From: Allantophomopsis cytisporea
Lineage: Eukaryota > Ascomycota > Leotiomycetes > Phacidiales > Phacidiaceae
Direction: 5' to 3'
Assembly: GCA_024752435.1 (NCBI GenBank)
Contig: CP103031.1
Coordinates: 62,001-126,000 of the forward strand
Length of the DNA: 64,000 nt
Shown here piece by piece: positions 42,950 to 55,613 of this stretch (its first letter is position 1; every line of letters starts with the position of its first letter). The position numbers and the translations under genes are program-made. The notes below the pieces were generated by a model. It did not search any database. It saw only the letters and a list, made by a program, of their open reading frames with translations, and was not told where the DNA came from.

Positions 42950-43984
42950 TCATCCTAGCCACTCAATCAAAGCGGCATGAAAAGCATTAGGATCCTGAAC
43001 CTGCGGTGCATGCCCAAGATTCGCAAATTCAATCAATGTACAATTTGGAACCTCGGCTGCTACTTGCTTGCCTAACACTTCATAATGACCCAGCAAAGGT
43101 TTGATATCTGCAGGAGCCCAAGCCTTTCCAATAGCTGTATTATCCTTATCACCCACAATCAAGAGAGACTTCATTTTCAATTTGGGAATCTGATAGATGA
43201 TGGGTTCGGTGAAAATCATATCAGTCGTTAGAGCCATATCGTAGGCAAATGTCCGACCTTCTGTTCCATTATATACTTCCATGAGCATATTGACCCACAC
43301 GTCATAAGCCGATGACCAATTCCCCGCGTAGTATGTTGCTTGTTGGTAGGTTTTGATACTCTGAAAAGTCGTATTTAATTCAGTCTGAAAGGAAACATCA
43401 ATCGCTTGATAAGGCACACCAATAGCTTGCCAGTCTTCGAGTCCCAACGGATCAACTAGAACAAGTCGACTTGTCTGGGTAGGATAGTTGAGGGCATATC
43501 TTGTAGATATCATCCCGCCCATTGAATGACCCAAGATGATTGAACTCGAGATATTCAATGAGTTGAGAAGTCCATTTGTATTGAGTGCAAGTTGATGAAG
43601 TGAGAACTGATACTGGTTCAATTTCGAGGATTTGCAGAATCCAATCTGATCTGGAATAATGACTCGATAACCATTGTTGGATAATACTTTTGCAGTTTGT
43701 TCCCAAGTTGCACCACAAAAATTCTTGCCATGAAGGAGCGTGATAGTGTCCTTTGGTACACTTCCGTTCGCCGGCGCTACGTCCATATATGCCATTGAGA
43801 TTGACTGCTGTTGCGAAGTGGAAACATAAAATCGAACAGGCCATGGATATGGGAACGCTAGACCGCCTGGTGCTTCATCTCGAGGACTAACAACTCGTGA
43901 AGAACCGACATGGGAACTACTGAGTGACACTGTGAAATACGATAGGAAAACGATCAAAGTCGCGAGATTCCATAGGCTCTTCAT
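42950..43984 (-). CDS. Secreted alpha/beta hydrolase
   Basis: Single exon, 344 residues from the Met at 43984, chosen because it begins a signal peptide (MKSLWNLATLIVFLSYFTVS); an earlier in-frame Met adds 23 residues. The alpha/beta-hydrolase fold shows the oxyanion block LLHGKNFCGATWE, PDQIGFCKSSK, the nucleophile elbow GHSMGG (Ser ~154), VGDKDNTAIG (acid residue) and a C-terminal NLGHAPQVQDP (His ~325). Four NxS/T sites fit a secreted glycoprotein. It resembles lipase/epoxide-hydrolase-like proteins with serine nucleophile; the substrate is unknown. The full triad is present, so it is likely active. Confidence 0.85.
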   Translation of the reverse strand: MKSLWNLATLIVFLSYFTVSLSSSHVGSSRVVSPRDEAPGGLAFPYPWPVRFYVSTSQQQSISMAYMDVAPANGSVPKDTITLLHGKNFCGATWEQTAKVLSNNGYRVIIPDQIGFCKSSKLNQYQFSLHQLALNTNGLLNSLNISSSIILGHSMGGMISTRYALNYPTQTSRLVLVDPLGLEDWQAIGVPYQAIDVSFQTELNTTFQSIKTYQQATYYAGNWSSAYDVWVNMLMEVYNGTEGRTFAYDMALTTDMIFTEPIIYQIPKLKMKSLLIVGDKDNTAIGKAWAPADIKPLLGHYEVLGKQVAAEVPNCTLIEFANLGHAPQVQDPNAFHAALIEWLG

Positions 43985-45298
43985 TTTTGAAATGAGTTTT
44001 CCTGTTCGTGCGAGGAATAACATTTCACTCTCAATAGCAGATCCATGGATCAAGGAGTCGAGTTCATTTGCACGAGGAGAACTACCTTTTATTTATTTCC
44101 AATCAACACAATCTCTACAAATCACGGATCTTGGCTCGATTCCAACTCGTGAATGGGACCACACATGATTGCTTACGCGATGTCAACCCTGTCAACATAG
44201 CGACCTTCCCATTCGGTCGTTACATTGCATATGAATCTAAGGGCCGGAAAATTATATCAGATAGTACAGTGCTCTCACATTCAGGTCGCACACCAAGTGC
44301 TCAGTATAAGATCGCGCCAATCACGTGTATTGTTGAATGTTTACTCACTCTTAAAATCTATATCCAACTTTATATACTGTTCCGATCTGCTTTGGACAAC
44401 CCTCCCTCCAAATCTTTCGGGCGTGGCCTCCGCAACAAGCTTCGTGGTTAGTCCCTATGTGAGATCCGACGGTGCGCTCAGTCAGCCAACTTTCGCGTGC
44501 ACCTGGTGAGTTGCGAGGTAGGCTATTAGATCCAGAGGAAATGTCCATGGCCTTAGAATATCCTATGGAGCCATCCGAGCAAAATTCTCCTAAGGTTTGG
44601 TTAATAACAGAAATTGAGACTCAATAAGTTAGAAAAAATACATCAGAAGGTAAAAGAATATTACATCAGGGATCATATGCTCACAACGGACTGAAAGTAC
44701 AGATTAAAAACTATGTGCGCTTTACATTTTTACTTTGCGTCGACATCTGTGACCAGAGCTAAATAATCCTCAGGTCGTAAGATGTGTGAAATAATTAAAT
44801 AAGAAGATGTATTTCAGCTTATCGGTTTATTAGTTCCCAGTTGAAATACAATATCGTACTTACAAACTGGAAGGCGCCTTTGGTGAAGGTCAATTCAATA
44901 AGACTGAGCTGAAACTATGAATTAAGCGGCGGAAAAAGTACAGTATCGTACTAGCTCGAGGAATAAGGCTTAGCTGAGGTTAAGCTAAAATACTAGCTTC
45001 GCGAGATAACTAACCATTTATGTTTTCGGCCGCGCGCCACGCGGGACCTCTTCGAACTCGGTACCTGACAACGTGCCGGATGAACCCCTTTTCATCCTCG
45101 CCAAACAATTAGACACACTTGTACCTGAACATCTCCTGTTGGCTCACCTGTCTTCCTTTCAACTCCCATTTAGGAAGTCTTCAGGACATCATTTGCAATT
45201 CTAGCATTTTGCCGAGAACTATAATCCATTGATCCTGTAGAGAAGAATAGACTTGAGTGGTATATCAAATGGTATCATGTTGTGATATTAGCAACTTA
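43985..45298. other. Intergenic, no gene seen
   Basis: Only short overlapping frames without domains. It separates two minus-strand genes. Confidence 0.45.
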
Positions 45299-46693
45299 TC
45301 ATACCAATTCTGAGTCAGTCCTGTACATGCATTTCTGTTCTAGCCACCTGGCTAACTGTACAGAGGGCATATCCACCGCACGCCAAAACAAATCTGCCAC
45401 AAAAGAACACAAGAGAACAAACAATAAAAAGGTGGTGAAAATAACTACAAGAAATCCAGGTTGCGATGTCACAATAGCGTTGATCATCTTCTCCTGGATG
45501 GGAAACACGACCGTACGAAGTATGATACCGTGAGTAAGATACAAAGCGAACGATATCTTGCCTAGATATGTAAAGAATGATGAAGCGAATATCCGTTGAC
45601 ATTCGGGTAGATTGGATATAGAGATGATAATCAAGAAAGCGGCGTATCCGGAAGTATAACGCAATTTGTCCTTCTCTGGAGTGAGCGAATCGACTTTGCA
45701 TATCCACATGAATCCCGGTGCTTTGCAACCGTCATGATATGGAAAGCTTCCAACCCACAAACCAAGAAGGAGTAAAATGTAGAAGAAGAATCTTGTCACT
45801 TGGTTTTGCTTCTTGGTATGGCGGAAACTGGTCTGCTGGAGGTCAGTCTGCTCGTACATTTCTAGCATAGGAACATTCCATTCATCCAACGATGCAGCGT
45901 TCTTCGACTTCCTGTATACATGCTGCTCAGCAATAAGTATACCATAAATGAATGGAATGATATCCCAACGACCGCTCCAAGACGCATGACCAATAACGAC
46001 AAGTTGTACTAAAATTCGGATAGCAGTCCTAGTTCGCGAAAGACCCAACAGAATCAAGAAAACAACCATCGAACATCGGAACTCAAGGGGGATGGTCCAG
46101 AGGTGTGGGTTGTACCAGGTCTTAACAGAAGGCCAGGTGTAAATGTCGAGAAAGATGTACAGATCTCCAATAAATGCATGGATCTCGTTGCTCCAGCTGT
46201 TGCCTGCAGTGTGTTCGGATTCGGCAGTAAGAAGTCCCATTCTTTGAAGAAGAAAAGCTATGAGTAACAAAGTTAACCCCGGTAGATATAATCGAACAAA
46301 TCGTCGAAATGTCGTCGAAATGAGAACCTTGGGCAATGATGACGACTGCCTTTGTATAAGTTGTATTCCTTTTGCGGAAAGCGCAAATCCAGATATAACG
46401 AAAAATAAAGCAACCATAACTCCTCCTGATGTCGCAAGTCGTATGATCGGTAATTGTGTCCAATAGTAAATATTCTTATAACCGTATCCAGAATCGAATT
46501 CGGGATATCGCTTTTGTTTAAAGTGAGAAATTGCCACGATAACAGCTCCAAGCCCACGTAGCCCATCCAGATAATCCGTGTCTCGTTTCGTGGGCTTCAC
46601 TTGCTCGAAATCCCTTCTTCGCATGCTGCCATATGATGTGAGCCAACTTGGGAGAATGAAGGCTCCAGTCTTTCGGAATTGACTGACAGTCAT
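45299..46693 (-). CDS. Acyltransferase-3 family integral membrane protein
   Basis: Single exon, 464 residues. The acyltransferase-3 (PF01757) start YLDGLRGLGAVIVAISHF (41-58) contains the conserved DGLRG and a His (~57). About ten membrane segments follow, including VMVALFFVISGFALS, LYLPGLTLLLIAFLL and LGKISFALYLTHG, the latter a late family landmark. These enzymes transfer acyl groups to sugars, lipids or small molecules from within a membrane. The acceptor is unknown. An alternative start is Met24. No biosynthetic partner is adjacent. Confidence 0.9.
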   Translation of the reverse strand: MTVSQFRKTGAFILPSWLTSYGSMRRRDFEQVKPTKRDTDYLDGLRGLGAVIVAISHFKQKRYPEFDSGYGYKNIYYWTQLPIIRLATSGGVMVALFFVISGFALSAKGIQLIQRQSSSLPKVLISTTFRRFVRLYLPGLTLLLIAFLLQRMGLLTAESEHTAGNSWSNEIHAFIGDLYIFLDIYTWPSVKTWYNPHLWTIPLEFRCSMVVFLILLGLSRTRTAIRILVQLVVIGHASWSGRWDIIPFIYGILIAEQHVYRKSKNAASLDEWNVPMLEMYEQTDLQQTSFRHTKKQNQVTRFFFYILLLLGLWVGSFPYHDGCKAPGFMWICKVDSLTPEKDKLRYTSGYAAFLIIISISNLPECQRIFASSFFTYLGKISFALYLTHGIILRTVVFPIQEKMINAIVTSQPGFLVVIFTTFLLFVLLCSFVADLFWRAVDMPSVQLARWLEQKCMYRTDSELV

Positions 46694-47473
46694 AATGGCG
46701 GGATGGAATGTCGTCTTGTGTTCCTACATGTGCCGCGGGAGGATCCAAAGTTGGAGATGGTGAAAGCTTTGGGATGATGATAGAAAGAATGAATTGACTG
46801 AAGCCCGAGAAAACATTACTCTCGGGTCTATAACTACCGCAATATTATCTACTTCTCTACCCCTTACCTTTCTTGAATCATCCACAGGACCGGTGTCAAC
46901 GACGTATTGTTTATCTTTGCGTGGTCAATTGTCTAGATCAATGCCAAGATCAATGCCAAGACGGCTGGTACTTAGATCTGGTAGCACACATCGCTATTTG
47001 AGGTCCTTTCAATGCCTGTTTGGCCCTTTGGGTGTTCCTCACAGCTTAGGAAATTAGTGCCAAGTGCACTAAACAGGGCTATCCCCTTGGACGCTGACGC
47101 CCTGCCACGCGGGCATCCAAAAGTGTGGTGGGTTCCACCCCAACATCCTCAAAAGTGGTACATTGAATAACTTTCATCCAACTTTCTTCCTTTACTGTAT
47201 CATAGCTTATTTATAGGCAACAACTTAGTCCCTGCTTTTGTAGATATCATAGCCTACGAATTTGCAAAATCTTCTTAATGCTTGAAGTAGCCCTCAGTGA
47301 TCGCAATAGATTGCGAGTTCAAACCTCAATCTGAGTGTAACTCTTGTGCGTCAATATTCGAACACCAGTTTATGGTATGAAATTGATGTTTCAACCCCAA
47401 ATCCGAGTGCACCGGTACGAATATAAAACCGGATATTAAAACATTACTAGTTGGACTCTACCTTGCTCCACGA
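46694..47473. other. Intergenic, no gene seen
   Basis: A GAGTTCAAACCTC word near 47313 resembles a tRNA B box, but no A box or cloverleaf fits around it. Confidence 0.45.
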
Positions 47474-49806
47474 CTATTTATCGGTCGCACTGTCTGCTTC
47501 TACATCACCTCCACCAATTCCGACAAGTCCACTTACCCAAGTCTTCCAGCCATCAACCTTACCGATGAAGTAATCCCAAAAGTCCTGTAGTTCTGCTTCA
47601 CCCTTCTCCTCATCTGTCATCTGGTTCTCGTCTTCGACAACTGGTCTATCGACACTTGTATCTAAACCACCTTTTCCATCTTCTTCATCAATAGTACCAA
47701 GTCCATTGGGACTATCAGGGGGATTAACGCCTACCATATGTGGTGGTTTCAGTGATGAGTCTGCCGCAGATGAAGCTTCAATTGGATCGATTGTTATGGT
47801 ACCATCCAGGCCTGATGTATCCACAGGATCCTCTGGCTCATCGAGAGAAGTATCGGATGCATGCGTACCAATCGTATTGAGTGGCAGGCGAAGAGTTCCA
47901 TTGTTAGGATATGGTTCGAGGTTTAAAGAGTCGCAGATGATGTTGTACACATTTGTGTTTTCTGAAAGGTTAGTTGGGTTCATACGTGTGAGATTTTACA
48001 CTTACGAAAATTTTCGACTCTGCTATTTGGCGGATGTGGAAAAGCCGGTCCCCGGGCTATGAAGATGGCCCTCATCAACGGATGTTCGTTATCATAGCCA
48101 TGTAAACCTCGAGGATGATAAGCAATACCCTTCGATATAGACTCTTTGATATCGAATTCTTTTTTGGTTGCAATTGCCCAACCTGTCTTCGGGACAATCC
48201 AAAGAGGAGCAATCCTATCATTCTTCGAGAAATGATAACGTTCCGGCATATTGACATCTCGAAGATAGACATCAAAATTCGGATTCGCAAGTGCCTCAGA
48301 AGATACTTTGTCATATAGTCCTTGCAAATCTGCGGGGTCTTTAGGACGAAGTCCATACAACGGCCATCCATCTATATGTTCTATCATGTCAATATCAATG
48401 ATATCTTCCAATTGAATCATACGATCCACAGATGTCGTTGCCATGCCATGATCCGATACGACAACAACATTGACAATATTTGTAAGGTTTCTTGCTTCCA
48501 GGCCGTGAAACAGATCATCGAGCATATTATCGACCTCGGCAATAGTGGTTCGTATCTCTGTACTGTTCGGTCCATACGTATGTCCATCAGCATCAACGTT
48601 GGGGACGTAAGCAGCTATGAGTTGCGGCCTCATGTCACTGACTGCGGCAGCTTGGCTTTCCCGGCCAGGCATATCCAGAAATGCGAGGACTCTGTCAACT
48701 TTCCTCCAGAGAGTTTCGCTCCCGTTATATCTGTCCACGAAAGCAGGTACAATCGACCCACCAATATGCGCTTCACTTCCTGGCCACATATGTACACCCG
48801 TTCGAATGCCGGCTTTCTCTGCAGTAACCCAGAGAGGCTCTCCGCCCCACCAATGTGGTTGCAGGCTTCTCGATGGGTCTGTATTGTAGAACTGTGCTTT
48901 CAGATCTGGATCCCAGAATGTGTTGCTGACGATGCCATGGCTTTCAGGATAGAGTCCAGTGACCATTGTATAGTGATTTGGAAAAGTGACAGATGGGAAA
49001 GTTGGTGTCATGTATTGTGGTGAGACTCCCTCCTTTATAAAGGAATTCATTCGAGGCGTTATCCCTCTCTTCAAGAAATCCGCTCTAAAGCCATCCAACG
49101 AGATGAGGATTGTGGTCGGAGCAAACAAGGCAGTACCGTTGCTCATCAATGTTTGCATCTGCTTCTTCCGTCCCAGTGAGAGTTTCCAAGATAACAACAG
49201 CAATATCGAGAAGCCAGCTCCTATCAATGCGTATATGAATATCCAATTTCTCCAGCTACTTTGTCGTGTTCTCTCGTGTGAGCCCAGTAACCCATTTCGA
49301 TCGTTTTCTTCGCTGTCACTACTCGATCCAGTCGCACTTCCGTCTTTCATACCTCCCTCTTCCATTTCGTACATCAGGGCTCCGTCTTCGCCGTGTTGTA
49401 CCCCTTCCATCAATTTCTCCTTTTTCGACAGTCTTCGCATCCTCCTTCTTTCTCGCCGATCGCCATCGCTGCTTTCCAACTGTTTTGCGAAATCGGTCGT
49501 GGATGCTCGTGCAAATAGACTTCTCAAGGGACCAGGTAGGCTCACTGGGCTTTCTCTACGACCTCGCTGTCGGCGTGCAGCCTCGATTTGTTTGTCCCGT
49601 TCTTCTTCCTCCTCTAAAACGCTTCGATCGTGTTCCCGAATTTCACTGCTCGTCCGTGCAGCCATGAGGACCTCATCATCTTCGCTATCTGTGTCTTGGT
49701 CGCTGCGATCGCTTCGCTCGCTGAGAGATGATGCATCGTCGTCGTATTGGGATGGAGAGAGGAGAGAAGGATCTCTCTCTGAATTGCGCGTCGATCGGAA
49801 CGACAT
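47474..49806 (-). CDS. Nucleotide pyrophosphatase/phosphodiesterase, type II membrane protein
   Basis: Two exons (49806-48006, 47961-47474; 44 bp intron) give 762 residues. A long acidic cytosolic N-terminus rich in Ser/Asp/Glu/Arg is followed by one membrane helix (~188-207), then the phosphodiesterase domain (PF01663). It shows ILISLDGFRADF (metal Asp238), the nucleophile block PSVTFPNHYTMVTG (Thr274), GIVSNTFWDP, YVPNVDADGHTYGP and VVSDHGMA. This is the NPP family, which cleaves extracellular nucleotides and nucleotide sugars. The C-terminal exon ends in an acidic, Pro/Ser/Gly-rich tail. All metal and nucleophile motifs are intact. It shares a 728-base divergent spacer with the peroxidase gene. 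Confidence 0.92.
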
Positions 49807-50534
49807 GATGTGGCATGAACGAAGTTTAAATTACAATTGGCCGACTGATGTGACGCTCAACCACCATCTGCTCATAATTCCACGTATGCAAAATGCCGGA
49901 AGAATGGACTCTGAATCAAGGCAACATCTGTTGCGATAACGACTGGATAAGGCTGAGTTCGGCGCAATTTGGAAATATCGATGTAGCTGGACCCCTGCGG
50001 TGGTCTTGTTGATAACGAGATATGCTCCCACAATCAGATCCCGTCCACGCCACAGCACCACAAGACTGGACCCGCTTAAAACCACTCGAGGCCACTCAAA
50101 GAGGTTCAAGCTCCACATATGCGATTCTCGTCCACCATCTTGCTTGTCATCCATGCTCAACAAGTGGCCAGGTGCAGACAACCTTCCCCATTATCTTACT
50201 TCTTATTACTATCTTTAAATCGATAATATATGCTTGATTCTTAGACTTGTCTTGATGCCTGTGCTGACTGCGCTCGTGCCATGCTAGTGGTGCCAAGGTC
50301 CATATTCCTAAGCACTATGGAAATACGAGATGCATGTGCTGGAGATGCAGAAATAACAAATACCCAGTTACCCTGATATGACTCTTGGTAGGCCTGTAGG
50401 ACAAAACTGATACATGATAGGTCTTTTATATCCGGACTAATCATCGGTATAAATATTGCAGTAAGTGCCACCGGTCTGCCGGTTTTTCTGTCCTCGTTGC
50501 TCTCCACTTTCGCTTTACGGTCATTTGGCTCAAC
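49807..50534. promoter_or_regulatory. Divergent promoter region (phosphodiesterase / peroxidase)
   Basis: Single spacer between two divergently read genes. TATAAAT at 50448-50454 is 81 bases before the peroxidase ATG. No TATA is evident on the phosphodiesterase side. Confidence 0.5.
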
Positions 50535-52268
50535 ATGAAGCCTTTCCTATTTGTGGTGACATGGTCAGTCTTTGTGTTTGGTCTGCCTACTTTTGATGAC
50601 GGCAAACTGGGATCTCATGGAGCAGCTCTGGATAACCGAGCTGAATCCTTAATTCCAACTTGGCCCGCAGCCTCCGATGAACTTGAGGATCTCATGTTTC
50701 TCGTGTCTGGAACAAACGCTCGTGGGCTTGCCAGTGGTGTGATTCCCTGTTCAAAATCTCCGACGGGAGAAGTTGGCAGAATTGCTTCGGCGGAATGGTT
50801 ACGAACGATGTTCCACGACATGTCCACTGCAAATATTTATCAGGATTACGGCGGTCTTGATGCATCTCTACTCTTTGAGACTGACCGATCTGAGAACATC
50901 GGGGCAGCGTTCAACACTACCTTTGAATTTCTCGCGAACTTCTACAACTCTCAAGCTTCTGCTTCCGATCTTCTCGCCCTTGCTACCTATGCTGCCACCC
51001 GCTCTTGTGGGGGTCCTTCGGTGCCTGTGAGAACCGGCCGAATAGATGCCACGGAGGCAGGTCCGATTGGTGTACCAGAGCCTCAGAATGCAATCGGAAC
51101 ACTTGAGAATCAGTACCTTCGATTCAACTTCAGCACAGCAGACATGATAAAGTCAGTCGCTTGCGGTCATACATTGGGAGGAGTACATTCACCTGATTTT
51201 CCCACCATTGTCCTAGAGGCGACAGAGCCCAACGACTACGCCTTCCTTGATGATACTCCAGAAGCCTTTGACAACAGTGTGGTGGTGGAATATCTTGCAG
51301 GAAATACAACCAATCCGTTGGTCGTGGGTAATGCCGTTGACAATGGGAGAGACTCTGATGGGCGAGTTTTCAAAAGCGACGGCAATGTTACAATGCAGGC
51401 CTTGGCGGATGCCGATACATTTGCCTCTGAATGTTCTGCAATATTTCAGCGCATGATAGAGGTTGTACCTCCCGGTGTGACGTTGGGGGATGTGTTAGTG
51501 CCGTATGATGTCAAGCCTTCTTCCTTGCAGCTCACATTATCAACAAACGGCACAGACATCCTTTTCACAGGCGATATTCGAGTACGAACTACAACTAGAA
51601 CATCTGATATCTCAAGTGTACAGCTTGTTTATAAGGATATTACTGGTGCTTCTCATAATGATTCAATTATCGATGCTGTTGCAGCTGGCACAGCAGCTGG
51701 ATTTGACGAAACTTTTGAGGTAAGTTGTTCACTCACTTGTAGGCTTTGCTAACGTTGTAGTTCTATTCATTTTCATCGACCATCTCTGCGAACTCATCAA
51801 TTTCGGCGTTTGATGTTTCGATCACCGATGCCGACGGGACAGAGGTATACGACAACAATGCCGTAGGCTTTCCTGTACAGAGCAGCGTTATGCTCCAGGT
51901 TCCCCGAAGCTGTGTAACTGCCAACTCTGATAGTAGTAATACTCTCAAGGTTGTCGCCGCAGTAAGTTCTCCGTTACCTTAGATGGACATGAATTGATAG
52001 GTTCCAGGTCCGCAGCACATCGTCTTTTTCGAATGTGACTTTGGATCTTTCTCTGCAAGTACCTCGAGTAGGATCGGTCATTCCAGCACTCGAAAGTAAA
52101 TCCCTGGCAATGACTCAAGGTGCTAGTGCTGGAGCGTATAACGTCTTTAGTGCTACATACACGCTCGACGCAGCACAAAGCAATACAACGACTTTCGATG
52201 TGTCTGTAGGTTCTGCCAACGATTCATTCAAAAGTGTGGTCGATTTGGGATCGTCATGTACAGATTAA
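50535..52268 (+). CDS. Secreted heme peroxidase (class II-like)
   Basis: Three exons (50535-51719, 51761-51961, 52008-52268) give 548 residues in consistent phase. A signal peptide (MKPFLFVVTWSVFVFGLP) precedes a heme-peroxidase domain. The distal side shows WLRTMFHDMS (Arg90, His94), with a GGLDASLLFE calcium-type loop, LALATYAATRSCGGP, and the proximal VACGHTLGGVH (His212). The C-terminal ~200 residues form a beta-rich, Ser/Thr/Asn-rich extension (LSTNGTDILFTGDIRVRT and similar) typical of fungal peroxidases fused to a wall- or surface-associated module. The likely role is extracellular oxidation with hydrogen peroxide. Substrate is unknown; no ligninolytic Mn-site or exposed Trp was verified. 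Confidence 0.88.
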
Positions 52269-53190
52269 TGCTAGAATACTTTGAGATGCCTTACAATCAC
52301 AAATGGCCTGACTGTGCGTGACGATACCAAGTTTGTGAAGACTCAGCTGGGATGAAGTCTTTTGATTAAGAATTTTCTGATAGATGTCTATCAAATGGTG
52401 CCTCTGTTTGCTTTCTATTATAGACCAACACACTATTTAGTGTCCCAATTTATGAGAAAACTACCTAATCGTTCTGGTCACTACCAGCTTCTCCATCGGA
52501 CCAATTAAAGATGCATGGCTTTGAATGGTGCGTACATCTCGAACTAAAAGCACACAAGGGATTTTCGTATAAACAAGCATAAGTATACATTAACCAGGCA
52601 AATTGCGATATACGAAATTGTTAGCATATGGTCGATATTCAGATTTCACAAGGGTACGAGTTTTTGAAAGTGAATGATCCTCACTTCCACTCGTTACCGG
52701 ATTGGGATGCATTGCACCACTGTGTAGTAATTAGATAGCTACAGAGTAAAATCCTGCTCCTTTCTCCCTTAATCAATTCAGTACCCAAATCCGCGCGCAC
52801 CCAGTATCATGGAAACACATCAAACACGAATTTCCAAGGTTATCTTTGTCACAATATCAATCAGGTCTTTTTATAGTTCCAAAGCCTAGTTGCTTCAAGT
52901 AGAGAATGAGCAGTCCAAATGTTTCCATTAATATCATTTCTTCTATCAGAAGCAACTATATAAGAGAACTTCAGATGATAAACTGTAACGTCTAATATGC
53001 AAGTAGAACCATCTTTATTCTCTGTCATTTCAGCGCCAACCAAACAAGTCATGCTAAGTCACCCATCCCAGCTCTTATTCCCATTGCCTAATATCCTTTC
53101 TCCATATTCGTCATCTTGACTAGCCCTCATGCTCTCAAATACCTCGAATCAAATATATACTAAATCTATTTTCGCTCCTTCACTTTCTTA
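52269..53190. other. Convergent 3' spacer
   Basis: No gene is seen between the peroxidase and the regulator, which read towards each other. Confidence 0.45.
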
Positions 53191-55613
53191 TTAGGCAGCT
53201 GTAGGGTTGGACTTATGGATGACTTCAAAGCCATCCCTCGCCAGGTTTTCAGCAGCAATGAGTGGTTTTCCCTGCATGGGGAATGGCGCAAACAATGGAT
53301 TGGGATCACTCTCTCCCGTATCCTCAGGGGACTTGATGCTCTGAATATTTGCGTTCTCAGCATTGGGACAGAAGAGATTCATGGAAGATGCAGTAGGCTT
53401 GCATAAGTCATCTGGGTTGACGTTCTCTTCACCTTCATCATCTACATTGATCTCCCATTTTTTTGCCAAGCAGCGTAGGATGTGGAGGGATTTTTTGGCA
53501 AAGCCATGACATTCGCGCATAGACTTGAGATCGGCAATGCTTTCTTTCAAGCCTACGCTGCCTGACTCTCTGGGAGTTGCGGAAAAAGATGTGGCAGCGA
53601 GGTGAATAATACTGCTAGTGAGCACAATATATGGCACAAAAGACGGGGTACGGCGTAGTGTGTAAAGTTGATCATAGGACCTGACAAGCGCCGATATGTT
53701 ATCAGCGGCTTGAATACAAACTTCCCTTGGCGAAATCGAAGAGCCAACAAATTTGACTTTTATGAAGGGGCGAAAAAGAAGCAGAATTGTGAAATGATAG
53801 TACATGCTGTATCTTATTAGCATCAACCACAACTACTGATGAACGTCGATGGACTTACTGAGCAAAGAGAACACTAGGGGTATAGTTCTGACCCAATCGT
53901 AGTGCCTCAGGAAGGCTACCGTACCAGCTCAACAGCTTCGTATATTGACTAAGGATTCGACCGCTTGTCAGTGGTGATGTAGGCGAATATAGGATGTACA
54001 AGGATTTATGTATTATTTCGCTAAGATCACAGAATGACCGATATACAGAGCGAACATTGCTCGTCTGTCGGCAATTGCGTTCGAGGGGCATGCCGTCATC
54101 CGTGTACGGAACCCATTCGGTTGATTCAATGTCATCAATAATACTCGGCTTGGCGATCAGACGTGGGAGTTTAGAGAAATGTGGCACTCGACCGACAGCT
54201 AGACACCACGCCCTATATAATCAGCATCATCGCATAACATCTTTTTGCGGCGAACTCACTGATCCAAGGCAAATGCTCCCCAGAATGTAGCACTTCTTAC
54301 TGCATTTTCCATAGTGGTGACATCGCTATTACCTTCCAGTGATTTGTGCAAGCCCAATTCTACAGCCAAACGTATTGATTGTCCCGAATAATACCAGCTA
54401 TCCGTGTTGCGTCCACAACTAGCTTCACGAATAGCCATTAGCCCCAGAGCTTGTACCATTAGCTGATTTGGTTCAGTCTGTTGTTCAAGAAGAGACTTTG
54501 CCTCGGCAAAGAAGGTATCCCCTGCAGATAAGCTATCCTGCGCATCCTTCCTAGCTTCGGGGTGGGTGGAAAATCGTGAGCCAAGCGCCAGCAGGCAGTT
54601 CACGACCAACGGAGAACAGTAACGCCATCTGTTCTCTCTGAAGTCCATGAGGAAATGTTCTTTGGATAGACTAGCAAATGTAGGATATTCCCAGCAGAAA
54701 TATAGTGTCAAAAGATGTTCGATAAGGCTTAGGTTTTTTGTAACAGTTGTCCATCCATACTCTGTCATAGGGATCTGTCTGAAATGTTCTTCGTGGCCAA
54801 AAGAAGGACCCAAGATGTAATTTTGCCCACGATCAATTTGTACAGAAAGGTCCGCACCTTCGGAGTTCCAATTTCCAACAAGAGGGGCCGCGAGTGAAAC
54901 AGCATCTGGGGTAAGATTGATCGAATGTTCACTTCCACCCATATGAGGTCCAGAACTTGGCAGTGGATCCGGTGTCCCTGTGCTAGATTTCCCCAAATCC
55001 AACGTAAGTCCACCAAACAGCTGGGGCTGATTGGGTAATACCATGCTGTCACTGAAGTCCGACCTAGGCATATAGCCCATAGACCTTCCTGCCTCTAAGG
55101 AATTGTACACGGCAGATCTTGCATCGAATTGCTGATAGAAGTGTTGTGGTTGGGGAGTAGAGCCCTGCATTTGCGCATTCAGATCCAAATCGCCCACAAC
55201 TTTCTCCAGAGCGCTGCCTTGTCGTAAAGCCCGGATGATGTGGTCTGTGTTTTCACCTCGTGCAAGGGCATCGATGAGTCGTTCGCTGAGTTGTCGATGG
55301 CGAGATAGCTGTTCGATCTCGGCGCGCATGTTCTCCTTTGATACACGTACCTGCACTCATCAACACTCATTATCTGTTTCTCAAGGGTACCCAAACTTAC
55401 AGGAATCTCGTAGAGGCACTCTACGCCCTCTTGAGAAGCGCATCTCCCGCAAGGATTCTTTCCGTCACACTACACAACTCAGCAAGGCTCCACCTGATCG
55501 GCGTGTCGAAGGATACTCACCTTTGCGCGCTTTTTCCTACATTCTCTACAGGCATTGGCTGTGATATCACCAATGCCACGCCTCCTTTTAGGATTGGTCG
55601 TTTCCTCTGACAT
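53191..55613 (-). CDS. Zn2Cys6 transcription factor, NirA-like
   Basis: Five exons: 55613-55521, 55469-55401, 55350-54260, 54212-53859 and 53806-53191, giving 740 residues in consistent phase. The binuclear zinc cluster has Cys22, 25, 32, 38, 41 and 49 (CX2CX6CX5CX2CX7C) in NACRECRKKRAKCDG. The following VRVSKENMRAEIEQL coiled segment and the ERLIDALARGENTDHIIRAL block resemble NirA-type nitrogen regulators. The fungal-specific middle homology region (PF04082) covers ~330-600, with FWGAFALDQAWCLAVGR and HMYYHFTILLLFRPF. It would act in the nucleus as a DNA-binding regulator. The target genes cannot be told; NirA likeness is from wording only. The permease further right and the phosphodiesterase and phosphatase to the left could be targets, but this is guesswork. 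Confidence 0.88.

Noticed and set aside
47290..47340. tRNA gene
   Set aside because: A B-box-like word is present but no matching A box, acceptor stem or anticodon arm.
49000..49940. 317-residue plus-strand frame
   Set aside because: Antisense shadow of the phosphodiesterase N-terminus; Ser/Arg-rich composition mirrors its acidic codons.
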